Origin: Gnetum montanum
Taxonomy: Eukaryota; Streptophyta; Gnetopsida; Gnetales; Gnetaceae
Assembly (NCBI GenBank): GCA_015680685.1
Contig: MNCI01002152.1
Location: 745,364-809,363 of the forward strand
DNA: 64,000 bases
Direction of reading: 5' to 3'
A model generated the notes under the pieces. The model was not told the DNA's origin. It saw only the letters and a list, made by a program, of their open reading frames with translations, and did not search any database. Shown one piece after another: positions 41,921 through 52,082 of this stretch. Within the stretch, counting starts at the first letter, position 1, and every line of letters starts with the position of its first letter. The position numbers were made by a program, and so were the translations under genes.

Positions 41921-44715
41921 TCAAATGGTCCTAGTTAATGGAGGCTCCGAAGGTTCCGAAGAACCTTCTTCTACTTCAAGTGCACATGGTTGTTGAGGTG
42001 GTTGTTCTAATTGTCCTATTGTAGCTTCAACTTCTAATAGAAGATGGAAGACACCCAAGAATGCCTTCATCTTCTCCTTCTTACTCCAAGGATCATTCAT
42101 AGTCCACACTGCTTTACCAATGTGGGCCAAAATAAGAATATCCCATGAATAGGGCATTGTAGGAAACAACTCCTTCACATTGAAAAACCAAGTAGCAAAC
42201 TGTTTGCATTCAATGTCAAATGCCTTGAGTGCATTTTGCAGCTCTTGGTAGTCATTCATTCTCTTGGCTAGGTTCTCCGCCATTGATCTCTAATCTATGA
42301 ATCACTTCTTGAGAACGTTGAGTTCAACATTTGCAACCTCAAGCTTTTGCTTAGTCTCTTTATGATGTTTGAACTCTACCTTGTACAATAAGTATGAGTT
42401 AGTGACTTACTTCTCCAACTCTAACCATATCCTTCTAGTAGCCAACATTACCAAGTTTGCATATCATATGTTGGCAAGCTCCATATACTTAGTCATTTCT
42501 TCAATCTATAGCTCCTTCATGAAAATTTCAACTTTATTGTATTTATTTAGTCTAATAAAGATAGGTTTACAAAAATTTCCTTTTTACTAGAGATATTGGA
42601 AGGCTTTAGTGACTTTTTCCTTCCCCAATTGAATGTGCTTTTCATTAATTTCTCTCTACAATCCTGCCTAGTCCCTGTAATGATTCTTCATCCTTTCAAA
42701 CTTAAGGGCCTTATTTTTCTAGGTGAAAATCTCAATTATAGATTTATGGCGTAAGGCATGAACCTCCTTCATCAAGAGGTTGCTATTATCTACTACCAAC
42801 CTTCTCAGTTTAGTGTTCACCCTAGTAATCAACTCCTACTATTGAAAAATAAATTTGACATTTGTTATTTCTGTGCATCAACATTTTGTAGGTGATGATT
42901 TTCTATGGTTAGGTCCTCATTCTTTCGATGAGTCTAGACTAAGTCCTTTTGAATGTTATACATTATGGCATCGACCAAAGACTGCTCAAAGACTATTGAC
43001 TCCTTATTGTAATCAAGCTCTTTCAATTTGGCTCGAAGTTATTGGAAAGCTTCATCTCTCGTAATTACTTGGTTAAGTAGTGCAAGATCAGTGAGGTGGG
43101 TTCTCAGCTTTGGCTATTTCAAGTTGCCCCAACATGATGATGCATTTTTTGCTTGCCTCAAGCAGCTCCAATTGGCTAGCAATGATGGTATCTGGAAGGT
43201 CAAAGACATACATAATCAATTTCTTGGTTTCCACCAGTCAATACTGCAATTCCTCGTGCTGGGTTGCATTCAATCTTCTGCCAACTGTTACTACGAACAT
43301 CTACACATCTCTAAGTGCAAAAATGTCTTGTACAAATGTTGTAAGTGTATTAAGCACTTTAACCACTGTATCAGTAACCACTTTAGCTGTCATTTCCTAC
43401 CCATGGTGTTGCATCACCAGGAAAGTTACCCCCTCACCCTCCTCCATATGCACCAAAAAGATAGTGACATTCTCAAAGATGTCTGGGAATTATTCTTGTT
43501 GCAAAATGGATATCATTATCTCTTAGGTACTTGGATTTAACTTTGCAAGCACCAAAATTGGCACCCCACCCTCCATCTAGTGTATGGTTTAGGCCACTTT
43601 GTTAAGGTGGATCATGGCTAGTCTATACACAAATGGGTTACCACCACTCATTCTTAGTTATTGTTGTTGTTGTTGTTGTAGGAGCTACTCTCAAAGTTTC
43701 CACATGCACTCAATGGCAATGCAAGACTTCAGGATTGTCTCATGAATGGGTGGTAGAAGTGGTGGCTGCTACTCCTCTTCCTAGATTACCCTCACAGGTA
43801 CTTTGTCCTTCATCATCTCTACCTAGGAAGTATAATGGATAACATCATTAGTGTAGTAGGTTATTCCTTCACTTTTGCATAATTTTTTAATAAGGCATTA
43901 AAAGGGGAGTCCCTTTCTTTCACATTTGTTCTCCTTGAACCCTTCTCTATCTCAAGATAAATTAGCTATGTATAGTTGATGGGGAATCTACTACTTAGAC
44001 TGGTGCATGGATGGGCAGAGAAGGCTATGATCTTACTAGGCCTTACCATTGGATTCAGATGAAAGGCTGCAATTTTGAAGTATGCACATTCTGCTATGGT
44101 GAGCACACCAAAATCCTTGAGGTCCACTCCATAATGCTACTATGTCTATTCTTTCTTGATGCATGGATTTGCCTATGTTGAAAGTTCTACATGAATGTCC
44201 CCAATTTCAGGCAACCCAAGGACCTTAGAAAGATTGCTTTCACTAAGTAGAACATATATATGTTCTTGATTTTAACTAAGGAACTAGCCTATTGATTATT
44301 CCAAAAAAGGTATCTCTCCCATGTACCACTCTGTACTAGAAGTGATGATGGACCACATAGGAAAGCTTTGCAATTTGAGTCTTAACTTTTGGAGGAGAAA
44401 ACTCCAAGAAGCATCCAAAGTTCAACTCTTAAGGCATAGATTTTTGAACCTCCTTGGATGCGATTTTCTTGAGGCAAGCATCCATAATGGTGGTTTATTC
44501 TTACCCCTAGTGCCTCATCTCAATGTGATTTTTCTATCTTAGCTGCTTTAAAAATCTCTCATAGATTCCACTTTGGGCTCCTCCCAAAAATGTCCCATTG
44601 CATGGGTTTTTGCTACCTATTCCTGGGGTTGTTCTTAGCCCCTTCTAATTCTTGGATATTTATCCCTTGGTTGGGATGGTCCTCCCTCCTATGCATGCTT
44701 TCCTTTTGGTGTCAT
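41921..44715 (-). pseudogene. Element D: aORF with plant-transposon-like domain and coiled coil
   Basis: The ATG at 44715 follows a splice-acceptor-like CCATAG, as in A. The conserved middle near 43900-44130 reads VDLKDFGVLTIAECAYFKIA, RPSKIIAFSAHPCTSLS and RFPINYT*LIYLEI, matching A's block. A long Lys/Glu/Gln-rich coiled-coil-like part spans about 42300-43500. The C-terminal frame 41921-42283 is open for 120 codons: DYQELQNALKAFDIECKQF, ILAHIGKAVWTMND, KMKAFLGVFHLL, then a Pro/Glu-rich tail. The position after integrase is that of the Athila env-like gene. I saw no clear signal peptide or membrane segment, so an envelope role is unsupported. Confidence 0.65.
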
Positions 44716-45109
44716 CTATGGTCATAACAACACAAAGTGTTAGCATGCAATGTGTAACTTATATCCTTTAGGTACCTTATCTCATTAGGCATTTACACTT
44801 TAGATAAGTTATGACCACGGAAAATTGATTATTTTAATATTATTTGATTTAGAAGGTCACCAAAGTTTTTTGGAAGGGCTAAATTCATAAATTAATGTTT
44901 TTAATGTCAATTTATTAGTTAAACCCTTTTGGAAGTTAGAAAATTTTGAAAAAAAAATTCATAAAAAACCTAAGGTTTATGGTCCTCATGATGAAGAACA
45001 AGGTTAATCAGACAAACAGTTTGGAAGTTATGGTGCTTGGAAGGTTTTTGGTTCTAAAAATTTCAAAAACTTCCCCCTCATTTAAGCTCAAATGTGAAAA
45101 AATGCTAAG
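44716..45109 (-). other. Element D: leader of aORF
   Basis: AT-rich sequence between the internal TATA box and the aORF ATG. It is colinear with 8830-9273 in A (shared CTTCCAAAAGGG-type and CCATAAACCTTAGG-type words). The splice-donor segment found in A is deleted here, and the acceptor is kept. Confidence 0.5.
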
Positions 45110-45240
45110 TTTGGTCGCGTATTTATAGGATTTTTGTGTTGTGTCGATGGGACCTGTCAACGGGGTCTTGTCTACACGGTCAGCTCCATAAACAGGGTCC
45201 CATTGATGGAGCCTATAGAGAAAATTTTTCACATTGAAAA
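45110..45240 (-). promoter_or_regulatory. Element D: internal U3-like promoter upstream of aORF
   Basis: On the minus strand it has CTCCATCAATGGGACCC, CCCCGTTGACAGGTCCC, ATCGACACAACACAAAA and then TATAAATA (45120-45127). The order and words match 8690-8830 in A and the U3 of the D and A LTRs. It is the second independent occurrence of an LTR-like core promoter at this internal position. Confidence 0.6.
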
Positions 45241-45299
45241 TATGAAGAAAAACAAAGAGTTTAAGCATGAAATTAGGGTCCATGGAAGGCCACAAAATC

Positions 45300-46729
45300 C
45301 TTGAACATGATGAAATAGTGGAGGAGGGATCAATTATTCACAAAATTAGAGTTTTGATTAGGAGAATGAATTTATGTTGGAGAAATGCCATTAAGTAGCA
45401 CATAGTTGGATGTAACCAATGGGGCACACAAAGGATTTGACTGCAAAAATTCCTAAGGATAATGAACTTAACTAGCCCAACCAAGAGAAATACAAGTAGA
45501 TCCTTTCCAAAGCACGTTCATGCCCTTTTTGCCCTTGCATATCCTCAAACTAAGGAGTCCATGTACCTTGTGGTTGATTAATGGTTATGGAAAGTTAAGG
45601 ACCTAATTCCAAAAGAATCAACCTAAGAATTTAGACACATCAAAATAAGACATTAAACAAGACATGGAAAATCAACAATGAGGTAAAATTATGGGAAGCA
45701 TTGGTGGATGAGAGAGAGAGAGGGATGGAGTTCCAACTCTTGGTCACATGAAGTCCCTTGTGGATTTTGTGGTTAAATGACTCAATAAAGTCCATCCTTT
45801 TTCTAGATCAAAACCAACCTCTTCTAGTGACTTCACACTAATACTCTTAGACCAATCCATCCCCTCAAGACATAAGAATACTCCCACAGATCAATCACTA
45901 TTCCTAAAAGAGAAGAAAAGAGAAGCAAGAAGTGAGAAAGAGCCTTAGTTAGAGGGGACCTTCAGGCATGGGTAGCATATCTACCTAGTCCCATAACTAG
46001 TGCTTGTAGTCCATTATTGAGTCTAAGGGGTGTGCTTTGAATTTCCCTAATTTATTTTTGATTTTATGTTTTTATGAATTTTTGGATGGGAACCACACCA
46101 TGTAAAACTTTAACTTCTTGTTATTGGTCAATAGCAAAATGATAAGAAATCCATGAAAATACTCATGCACTCAAGTGGATAGGCAAGTGCAGAGAGCAAA
46201 AAATCCCTTAAATTCACATCCTTGTGAATCTATTTAATCCTTCCCAAGTTTGGAAATTACCGAGGTCACAAGTTCATTAGAGTTCTTATAAGGAAGAGAC
46301 CTCGTATTTCCAAAATAAGAAACACCATAGAATCTAGTGGCTGGGTGGATGATGTGGACTCATTGCCTATTCCATGAAAAAGAAACCGTGTCTTAGTTAT
46401 CAATACCAAAATTCAAGGATAGAATCCAAAAATTAGCAACCAAATAATATTAAGTATAAACCACCATTAGTAAATAGCTACAACATCACTATGTCCTATT
46501 AGCAATAAAGGAAAGAAAAAAAACATTAGAAAAACATAAGAAAAATTTAAACAAAATAAAGTAAAATATAGAAAAAATTATAAAATATGTAAGAAAGAAA
46601 AAAAATGTACTAACGATGTTGTAAAAATAAAAATGGTGTAAAATAAAAAGTGTAAAAACTAAGGAGCCACTTGTATGATTAGCATGAATGGCCATCTTTC
46701 CCATGACTAAGTTGAGAGGAGGAGATCCA
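45300..46729 (-). other. Element D: 3' untranslated region after integrase
   Basis: Colinear with 7191-8689 of A (reverse complement) and with B and C. Markers are GGACCTTCAGGCATGGG near 45956, AGGGGTGTGCTTTGAAT near 46027 and GAACCACACCATG near 46091. A 71-codon frame at 46489-46704 is only the Phe-rich translation of a T-rich stretch. Confidence 0.65.
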
Positions 46730-48110
46730 AAATATTAAGCGTGGGTGTCCATATGAGGAGGTGGTATTAGCATTGGCTCTCTTGGGCTCATGGAAAGGTT
46801 TGACTTGTTGCATGTTGACAAGTAGTTTCTTACTTTGGCTTTTAGGTTTGTAGATTAACATGGTCCTAAAAGAAAAGGTTTCATAGATGATGTAAGGTCC
46901 TTCCCATAATGTCTAGAACTTAGTTCATTGAGGCATATGTGTGGGGTTCGAGTAATGGACCTTGTCTCTTGGCTCAAAATTTACCTTCCTTATTTCGAGA
47001 TTATGGCCTTGTTTGTTGAATGCTTTATGCATTTCATTTAAGGATAGGGCTACCAATCAATTCTCATCTAGCATGATAAGGTTGGTCATTCTCTCTTTCT
47101 GTGCTAAACTAAGGTCAAGGTTAAGATCACAAGTTGTTAAAAGTGTATGAAGATCAAACTAAATAGGAAGAGTTTGTAGTTTTCATACACTAGCTCATAG
47201 GGAGAATAGCCTATAGGGAGTTTTCATGTTAAGCGGTAGACCCATAGCATGTCATTAAGTTTAGTGCTCCAGTCTATCCTATATTTGCTAATTGTTATTA
47301 TTAAGATCTTAGTGATCTTCCTATTCGTGATCTCAGCTTGACCATTAGCTTAAGGGTGGTAAGGTGTTGTTAATTTATGTTCTACTCTTAACTGTTGCAT
47401 GAGTTTTTGAAAGGTGGTCCCTATAAAATGAGTACCATAATCAGAAATCAGTGCACATGGCATCCCAAAACTATTTACAACATTTTATTATACAAACCCA
47501 ATAGCTGTAGAGGATGTATAGTCGATGATGGCTACTACTTTTGGCCATTTCATATAATAGTTAATAATGACTATGATGTACACCTTTCCATTCAACATGG
47601 GTGTGATGGGATCCATGAAGTCAATGTCTCAAATGTTGAAGGAATGTAATGATTGGATCCATTACTAAGGATCCTCTATATGAGTAGTCATCCCACCATC
47701 ATATTGGCAATGTTCACAAGAGCATAAAAATTGGTGAGTGTCCCTAAACAGTGTTAACTAATAATACCCTACCATCAAGATCTTCATGGCCATGTGTCTC
47801 TTAACATAGTTTCCCCCACAAGGGCCCTCATGAGCATCTTGGAGGACATGTATTTGGTCAGCATTAGGAACACACCAACGAACTAGGCCATTAGCACACA
47901 CCTTGCAAAGATGCCCATTGATCTCCATGATGTGTTTGGCCTAATGAAGAAACTACTATTTCTTCTTGTTATCTAGCTCTTATGGCATCTCTTGAGTGAG
48001 AAGGTAGGTAAGGATGCCATCATCCCATTTAGGTTTATTAGGCACTTGTTCATTTATAGCACCAACAAAGAGGAGTTCATCAGAAAATTGATCAACAAAT
48101 GAACTCTCCT
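46730..48110 (-). pseudogene. Element D: integrase
   Basis: From the N-terminus: GHLCKVCANGLVRW, VLQDAHEGPCGG and CSCEHCQYDGGM (zinc-finger segments, near 47690-47930), the DDE core with NGKVYIIVIINYYMKW, CALISDYGTHFIGTTFQKLM and LTTPYHPKANGQAE (47290-47600), GYSPYELVYEN (near 47200) and the C-terminal part ending near LVNMQQVKPFHEP and the SPPLNLVMGKMAIHAN block. This copy retains the zinc-finger region that B lost. Stops and frameshifts are scattered. Confidence 0.85.
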
Positions 48111-48540
48111 CATCTTTATTATCCCATCTCAACCAAGACAAGTGGTCAGCAACCAAGTTCCCAATTCCCTTTCAATATACCATTATGAGATTGAATTCCT
48201 ACAATATTACTAGACACTGTATGACACAAGGGCTCACTATGAATTTATTCATGAGGAAGTGGATTACACTATTCTTTTTGTGCATGAACACCTTGTACCC
48301 AAGCACATAGTACCTAAATTTTTCTAAGGCATACACCACCACCATTAGTCCTTGCTCTGTTGTGGTGTAATTTAGTTACATACCCATAATGCTTCAACTC
48401 ACACAATGAATATAGTAAGGACATTTCTAATCATCCAACTATGAGAGAAGGGCTCCCAAAGCATAATTTGATGTGTCTATCATGATATGAAATAGTCTAG
48501 ACTAATTAGGTGCTTGTATAATTACATTTTCTATGATCTT
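48111..48540 (-). pseudogene. Element D: RNase H domain
   Basis: Decayed, with frame shifts. Identifiable pieces are the IDTSNYALG equivalent near 48465-48490, the Glu block near 48340-48370 (VMVVVYALEKF-like) and the lost HTDHSA block near 48270. Its position between RT and integrase supports the call. Confidence 0.65.
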
Positions 48541-49450
48541 TTACTTGATTTATTCGAATGCATTCTCACATTTCTCAGTCTAGATGAATGGACCATCCTT
48601 CTTTTTAAGCTCTACCAATAGTTTGGCTATATTAGAGAAATTATCTATGAAGTGCCAATAGTACCTAGTGTGACCAAGAAATGATTGAACATATTTGATA
48701 GTTTCTGGTTGGTGGGTAATTCCTTGGATGACCCTTATTTTCTCAAGGTCCACCTTAATCCCAACTTGTGATATTTAGTGTCCCAAGACAATGCCCTCAT
48801 AGACCATTAGATGGCCATTTTTCTAATTAAGCTAAGGTTGATCTCCACACACCTTTTCAATACTTGCTCAAGGTAGTCTAGGGCTTTCTCAAATACAACA
48901 TCATAGGTAGAGAAGTCATCCATGAAGACTTCCACTTGACTACCAATCTATTATTGAAACATGCTCATGACAAGGCATTAGAATGTTGCAAGGGAATTGC
49001 ATAGGCCAAAGGGCATCTTTCTATATGCAAAAGTCTCCCAGGGACTTGTAACTGTGGTTTTGGCTTGATCCTCAAGTGCAATCTAGATTTGGTTATAGCC
49101 ACTATAACCATCCAAAAAGTTGTAGTAATAATGTCCAAAGATGGTGTCCAACGCCTAGTTCAAAAATGGCAATAGAAAATGATCTTTGTAAGTTGCCATG
49201 TTCAACAACCTAAAGTCACTACAAACACTTCACTTTCCATCTTTCTTTGGCACTATCATAAGTGGGCTAACCCACTCACTATCTGTAATGGGATAGATGA
49301 ACCCTGTCTTGAGGTGTTATTCAATCTCCTTCTTGATGATCTACTTTAGTTTAGGATTCAACTACCGCTGTGGTTGCTTCTTTGGCTTCATGGAAGGATC
49401 TATATAGATGCAATGTTGGCATATCCTAGGATCAATCCTAGTGAATTCAA
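48541..49450 (-). pseudogene. Element D: reverse transcriptase
   Basis: Readable blocks are VSPLMIVPKKDGKW near 49260, FLDGYSGYNQI near 49090, SPWETFAYRKMPFGLCN near 49020 and the catalytic VFMDDFSTYD near 48920. The thumb (LVTLGTIG-like, decayed) ends near 48640. The Athila FMDD and GLCN motifs are intact, but the frame is broken by several stops and shifts. Confidence 0.82.
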
Positions 49451-49472
49451 GTTACGACCAAGCAAATGTTGT

Positions 49473-50266
49473 TCACCATTTTTTGACCACCTTCAACAGC
49501 TTCTCTTTTTGTTCAGGATCAAGATTAGCATTAATTATCACTGGCTTTCCATTGTTCAAAAAAGCATATTTCATGCTAGTAAGTAGAATTTTCAATTTTA
49601 GGGGCCCTTGTTTGAAAATTTTAAGGATTTCCAACTCTCCCCAATTTGTGTCATTAGGTTCATTATCAAAAAGTTGGCAATGAGCTTCCTCTAGTTCATC
49701 CATGCCTTCAACATAGGCACTTTTCAAGCACTTAATTAATTCCATGCAAATTGTAGAGTTACTATCAATATTAGTTATCAACCATTGAGTGCCCTCCTAT
49801 TTTATGGCTACTACATATAGGCATCTTCGAATTTCATATACATTTGCACATTGTCTGCATGTTGTGATGGATGTACCCTTAATGGACCATAGTTTTTGCA
49901 CACAGTTACACCTTGTGTTGCTATATGTGATGCATAGCACTCTCTTCATCTCTATCTTTCTAAATGCATTTTCCTTGGAAACCTTTAAGGAGATATCTCT
50001 AATTCCCAACTATGCATCAATGGTACTCAACCAAGCCCTTTCCATACTGATTTGGAAGTACCCCTTGTATTTATCAAGATAGATCACTAGGAAGTTAGCA
50101 GGATAGGACCACCCACAAATAATGATCACAATGTCCTCCACCAGTCCCAAAGGAATAGTGATGGACTGGTCTACTAATTCAAAATGAACATTGCTCTTTT
50201 TGAATGGAGGAATAGAAGAAATCAATAAGTTAGAATAACTAAGCAGAAGACATCCCTGAAACACCA
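49473..50266 (-). pseudogene. Element D: protease (truncated) and linker
   Basis: The linker frame 49473-49781 has NDTNWGELEILKIFKQGPL. The protease (49797-50266) has SIPPFKKSNVHFELVDQ, SITIPLGLVEDIVIII and FQISMERAWLS. The active site is damaged: a LLLSYSNLLIS remnant replaces the usual Asp-Gly motif, with about seven codons missing after it. The sequence ends at the LTR of F, so gag is not in the window. Confidence 0.75.
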
Positions 50267-50416
50267 TGGAAATTGCGAATCAGCCTAAGGCGAAGATTCA
50301 CGATTTGGGTGAAAGTTTGCAACAGAAATTCGAAAGATACAACGAGGCAAAGAGGCACGCAGCATCAAATCTCCAAGTTTCTTACAAATTTCAACTTTAC
50401 TTTGTTTTCTCTCTTT

Positions 50417-50850
50417 ACGCTACATTACACAACATAGCGTAGTGCCGCTCAGCGTAACTCTACCTAACATAGCCCTATGTCAGAAAGTAACTTACTTCGG
50501 CAAACTTGACGAAGTTTAAGGTTTAAGACTTGTCGCATATTCTACTAAGTCTTTTTGTTCAGGGTTGAGTTTACTCTCCGTTACGCAGAGCAACGTAACG
50601 AGCTTCAAGGAAAGCAAAGTCAAAGTCCAAGGAAGCGCAACAGATTGATTTCTTCATTTTTGCATATTGGTCGCTTTATGCTCATTATGCTACACAGCGT
50701 AGACAAGCGTAATTTATTGTAAAGTTGACCATTTTTACGCTCTATTACACTTTGCGGCATAAACGAGCGTAAAACAACTTGAATCAACTACTCCCATGCT
50801 CTATTACGCTCTGCCACACGACGCAGCGTAAACGAGCGTAATATAGCCTA
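50417..50850 (+). repeat. Element F: U3 array of inverted TACGCT/AGCGTA motifs
   Basis: At least five TACGCT/AGCGTA pairs occur, such as TTACGCTACATT...ATAGCGTAG (50417 on), TTTTTACGCTC...GAGCGTAAAA (50733-50776) and TTACGCTCTGCC...GCAGCGTAAACGAGCGTAA (50803-50842). Each can form an imperfect hairpin or a pair of inverted protein-binding sites. They lie 250-700 bp upstream of the TATA box. E's LTR carries what looks like the decayed equivalent. Confidence 0.7.
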
Positions 50851-51101
50851 AAGCCGACTAAAGCAGTACCAGATACGCACCTGCTATCCACACGCACAAT
50901 ACGCTGATGAGCATATTGTGCGTATTGTGCGTAATCATGAAACGGCTTCAACAGAAGTGGTCGACAGTGTACTTTGCCCCCTTTCCCAAAAATGTGATGC
51001 GACATGACCAGTTTCAACATAAAGTTTACCAAGTCAACGGTATTTTGAAGGTTCGAGACATGTGTCATCAAGGTCGTGCCTTCTCCACGTACTACCGAAC
51101 C

Positions 51102-51109
51102 TATAAATA
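51102..51109 (+). promoter_or_regulatory. TATA box of F LTR
   Basis: TATAAATA in the context AACCTATAAATACTCC. It has the same core context as in E (4061). Confidence 0.6.
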
Positions 51110-51836
51110 CTCCAGTTGGCGAAGAAATATGGATCTTCATCTTGGGCTTTTTTGGCAACTATCACCTTGGAGCAGAGACAGAATACATTTTTGAGCATTG
51201 GCAGCAGGAGCAATCAGTCCTTTGGCAAAAATACAGTTCTCTCCATTCGCGATCATTGATAGTTTTGAGCAAAAACTACCAAAGGCAAAGGGAACAGATC
51301 ATCTGGTGTGGTTGGCAAGATCTATTGATCAGAAATAGTTGATCGATAAACATCCAGACTTGACCTTCCTTGCATCCCATCTTTGGCTTATGAGGTAGAC
51401 CGAGCTTCATTCTATACTCCTTGTTGAATAGTTTTCTTGTTATTTTGTGTATACTTCACACAAGATAAGCGGAGTTTGCCATTGGAACTTTATATACAAT
51501 ATACTCCATTTTCGGGTCAAAACATAGATCTTGGAATTGCGTATCTTTCTTAAATTCGATCCTCCTTGTCGTGTTGATGTTGTCGTTATTTCAATTTATT
51601 TACATCATTTTCTACTCCTTTCATGATTCATCGAATCAATTTGTTTCGTGGAATAACTATAATATTCATCAATTTACTGATTGAGTAAGTCCCTGTCTGA
51701 TCGACCAGACCGTTCAGGGCACCGCAGATTCATTTTCTCCAACACGGCCCTTGCACGGATCCGTGGTTAAGACTGTGTACATGGATTTTCATTTTGTATT
51801 TTCCAATGACCGACGTTTTCCATCATTACAGTTTTC

Positions 51837-51854
51837 TGGCACTAGAAGGAGGGC
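51837..51854 (+). other. Element F: candidate primer-binding site
   Basis: TGGCACTAGAAGGAGGGC lies six bases after the proposed LTR end and starts with TGG, as a PBS must to pair with tRNA CCA. I could not assign the tRNA. A change from TGGCGCTAG by one CpG transition is likely. Confidence 0.5.
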
Positions 51855-52082
51855 CTGAACCTCCCATCCATATTTTACGGGTATCCTTGTAAGCGATCTA
51901 TACCCACGTCCATAAAAACGTAAACGTAATACCTCTAGGGAAGTTTACAAAAAATCGTGTGGTGTAGATTGGTCACAGCAATGATTCCTTTAGAATCCTA
52001 CAGGGTAAAAAGCCCAATCATAATTCTGTTTGGCCATCGCCTTTTAGATCCTATCATTTCTTATCATTAACCTATCTAAGAA
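51855..52082 (+). other. Element F: 5' leader
   Basis: Untranslated leader between the PBS and the gag ATG at 52083. No other signal was seen. Confidence 0.5.

Larger units (their letters stand above)
40812..50266 (-). mobile_element. Element D: Athila-like with aORF, 5'-truncated by F
   Basis: The minus-strand element has a 3' LTR (40812-41672), polypurine tract, aORF (44715 down to 41921), internal U3-like promoter (45110-45240), 3' region, integrase, RNase H, RT and part of protease. It ends inside the protease at about 50266, where F's LTR begins. It sits in the leader of K. The organisation equals that of A, and the two define the aORF-carrying type. All coding parts contain stops. Confidence 0.85.
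50267..51830 (+). repeat. Element F: 5' LTR
   Basis: I place it from TGGAAATTGCG (where similarity to D's protease stops) to TCATTACA, six bases before the candidate PBS. It contains a U3 array of TACGCT/AGCGTA inverted motifs (50417-50850) and a TATA box at 51102. The left border is uncertain by 10-50 bp, and no 3' LTR is present for comparison. Confidence 0.6.

Noticed and set aside
43028-43540. 170-codon plus-strand open frame (and 43110-43526)
   Set aside because: Both lie opposite the decayed minus-strand aORF of D, which has a homologue in A; the plus-strand frames have no motif.
41921-44715. Retroviral-type envelope gene in D (and A)
   Set aside because: The position fits, but no convincing signal peptide, transmembrane segment or furin-like site is visible; the content is coiled-coil-like and charged.
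44820-45280. Solo LTR inside D
   Set aside because: Despite U3-like words and a TATA box there are no TG/CA ends, LTR body or target duplication, and the same block is at the same internal place in A.
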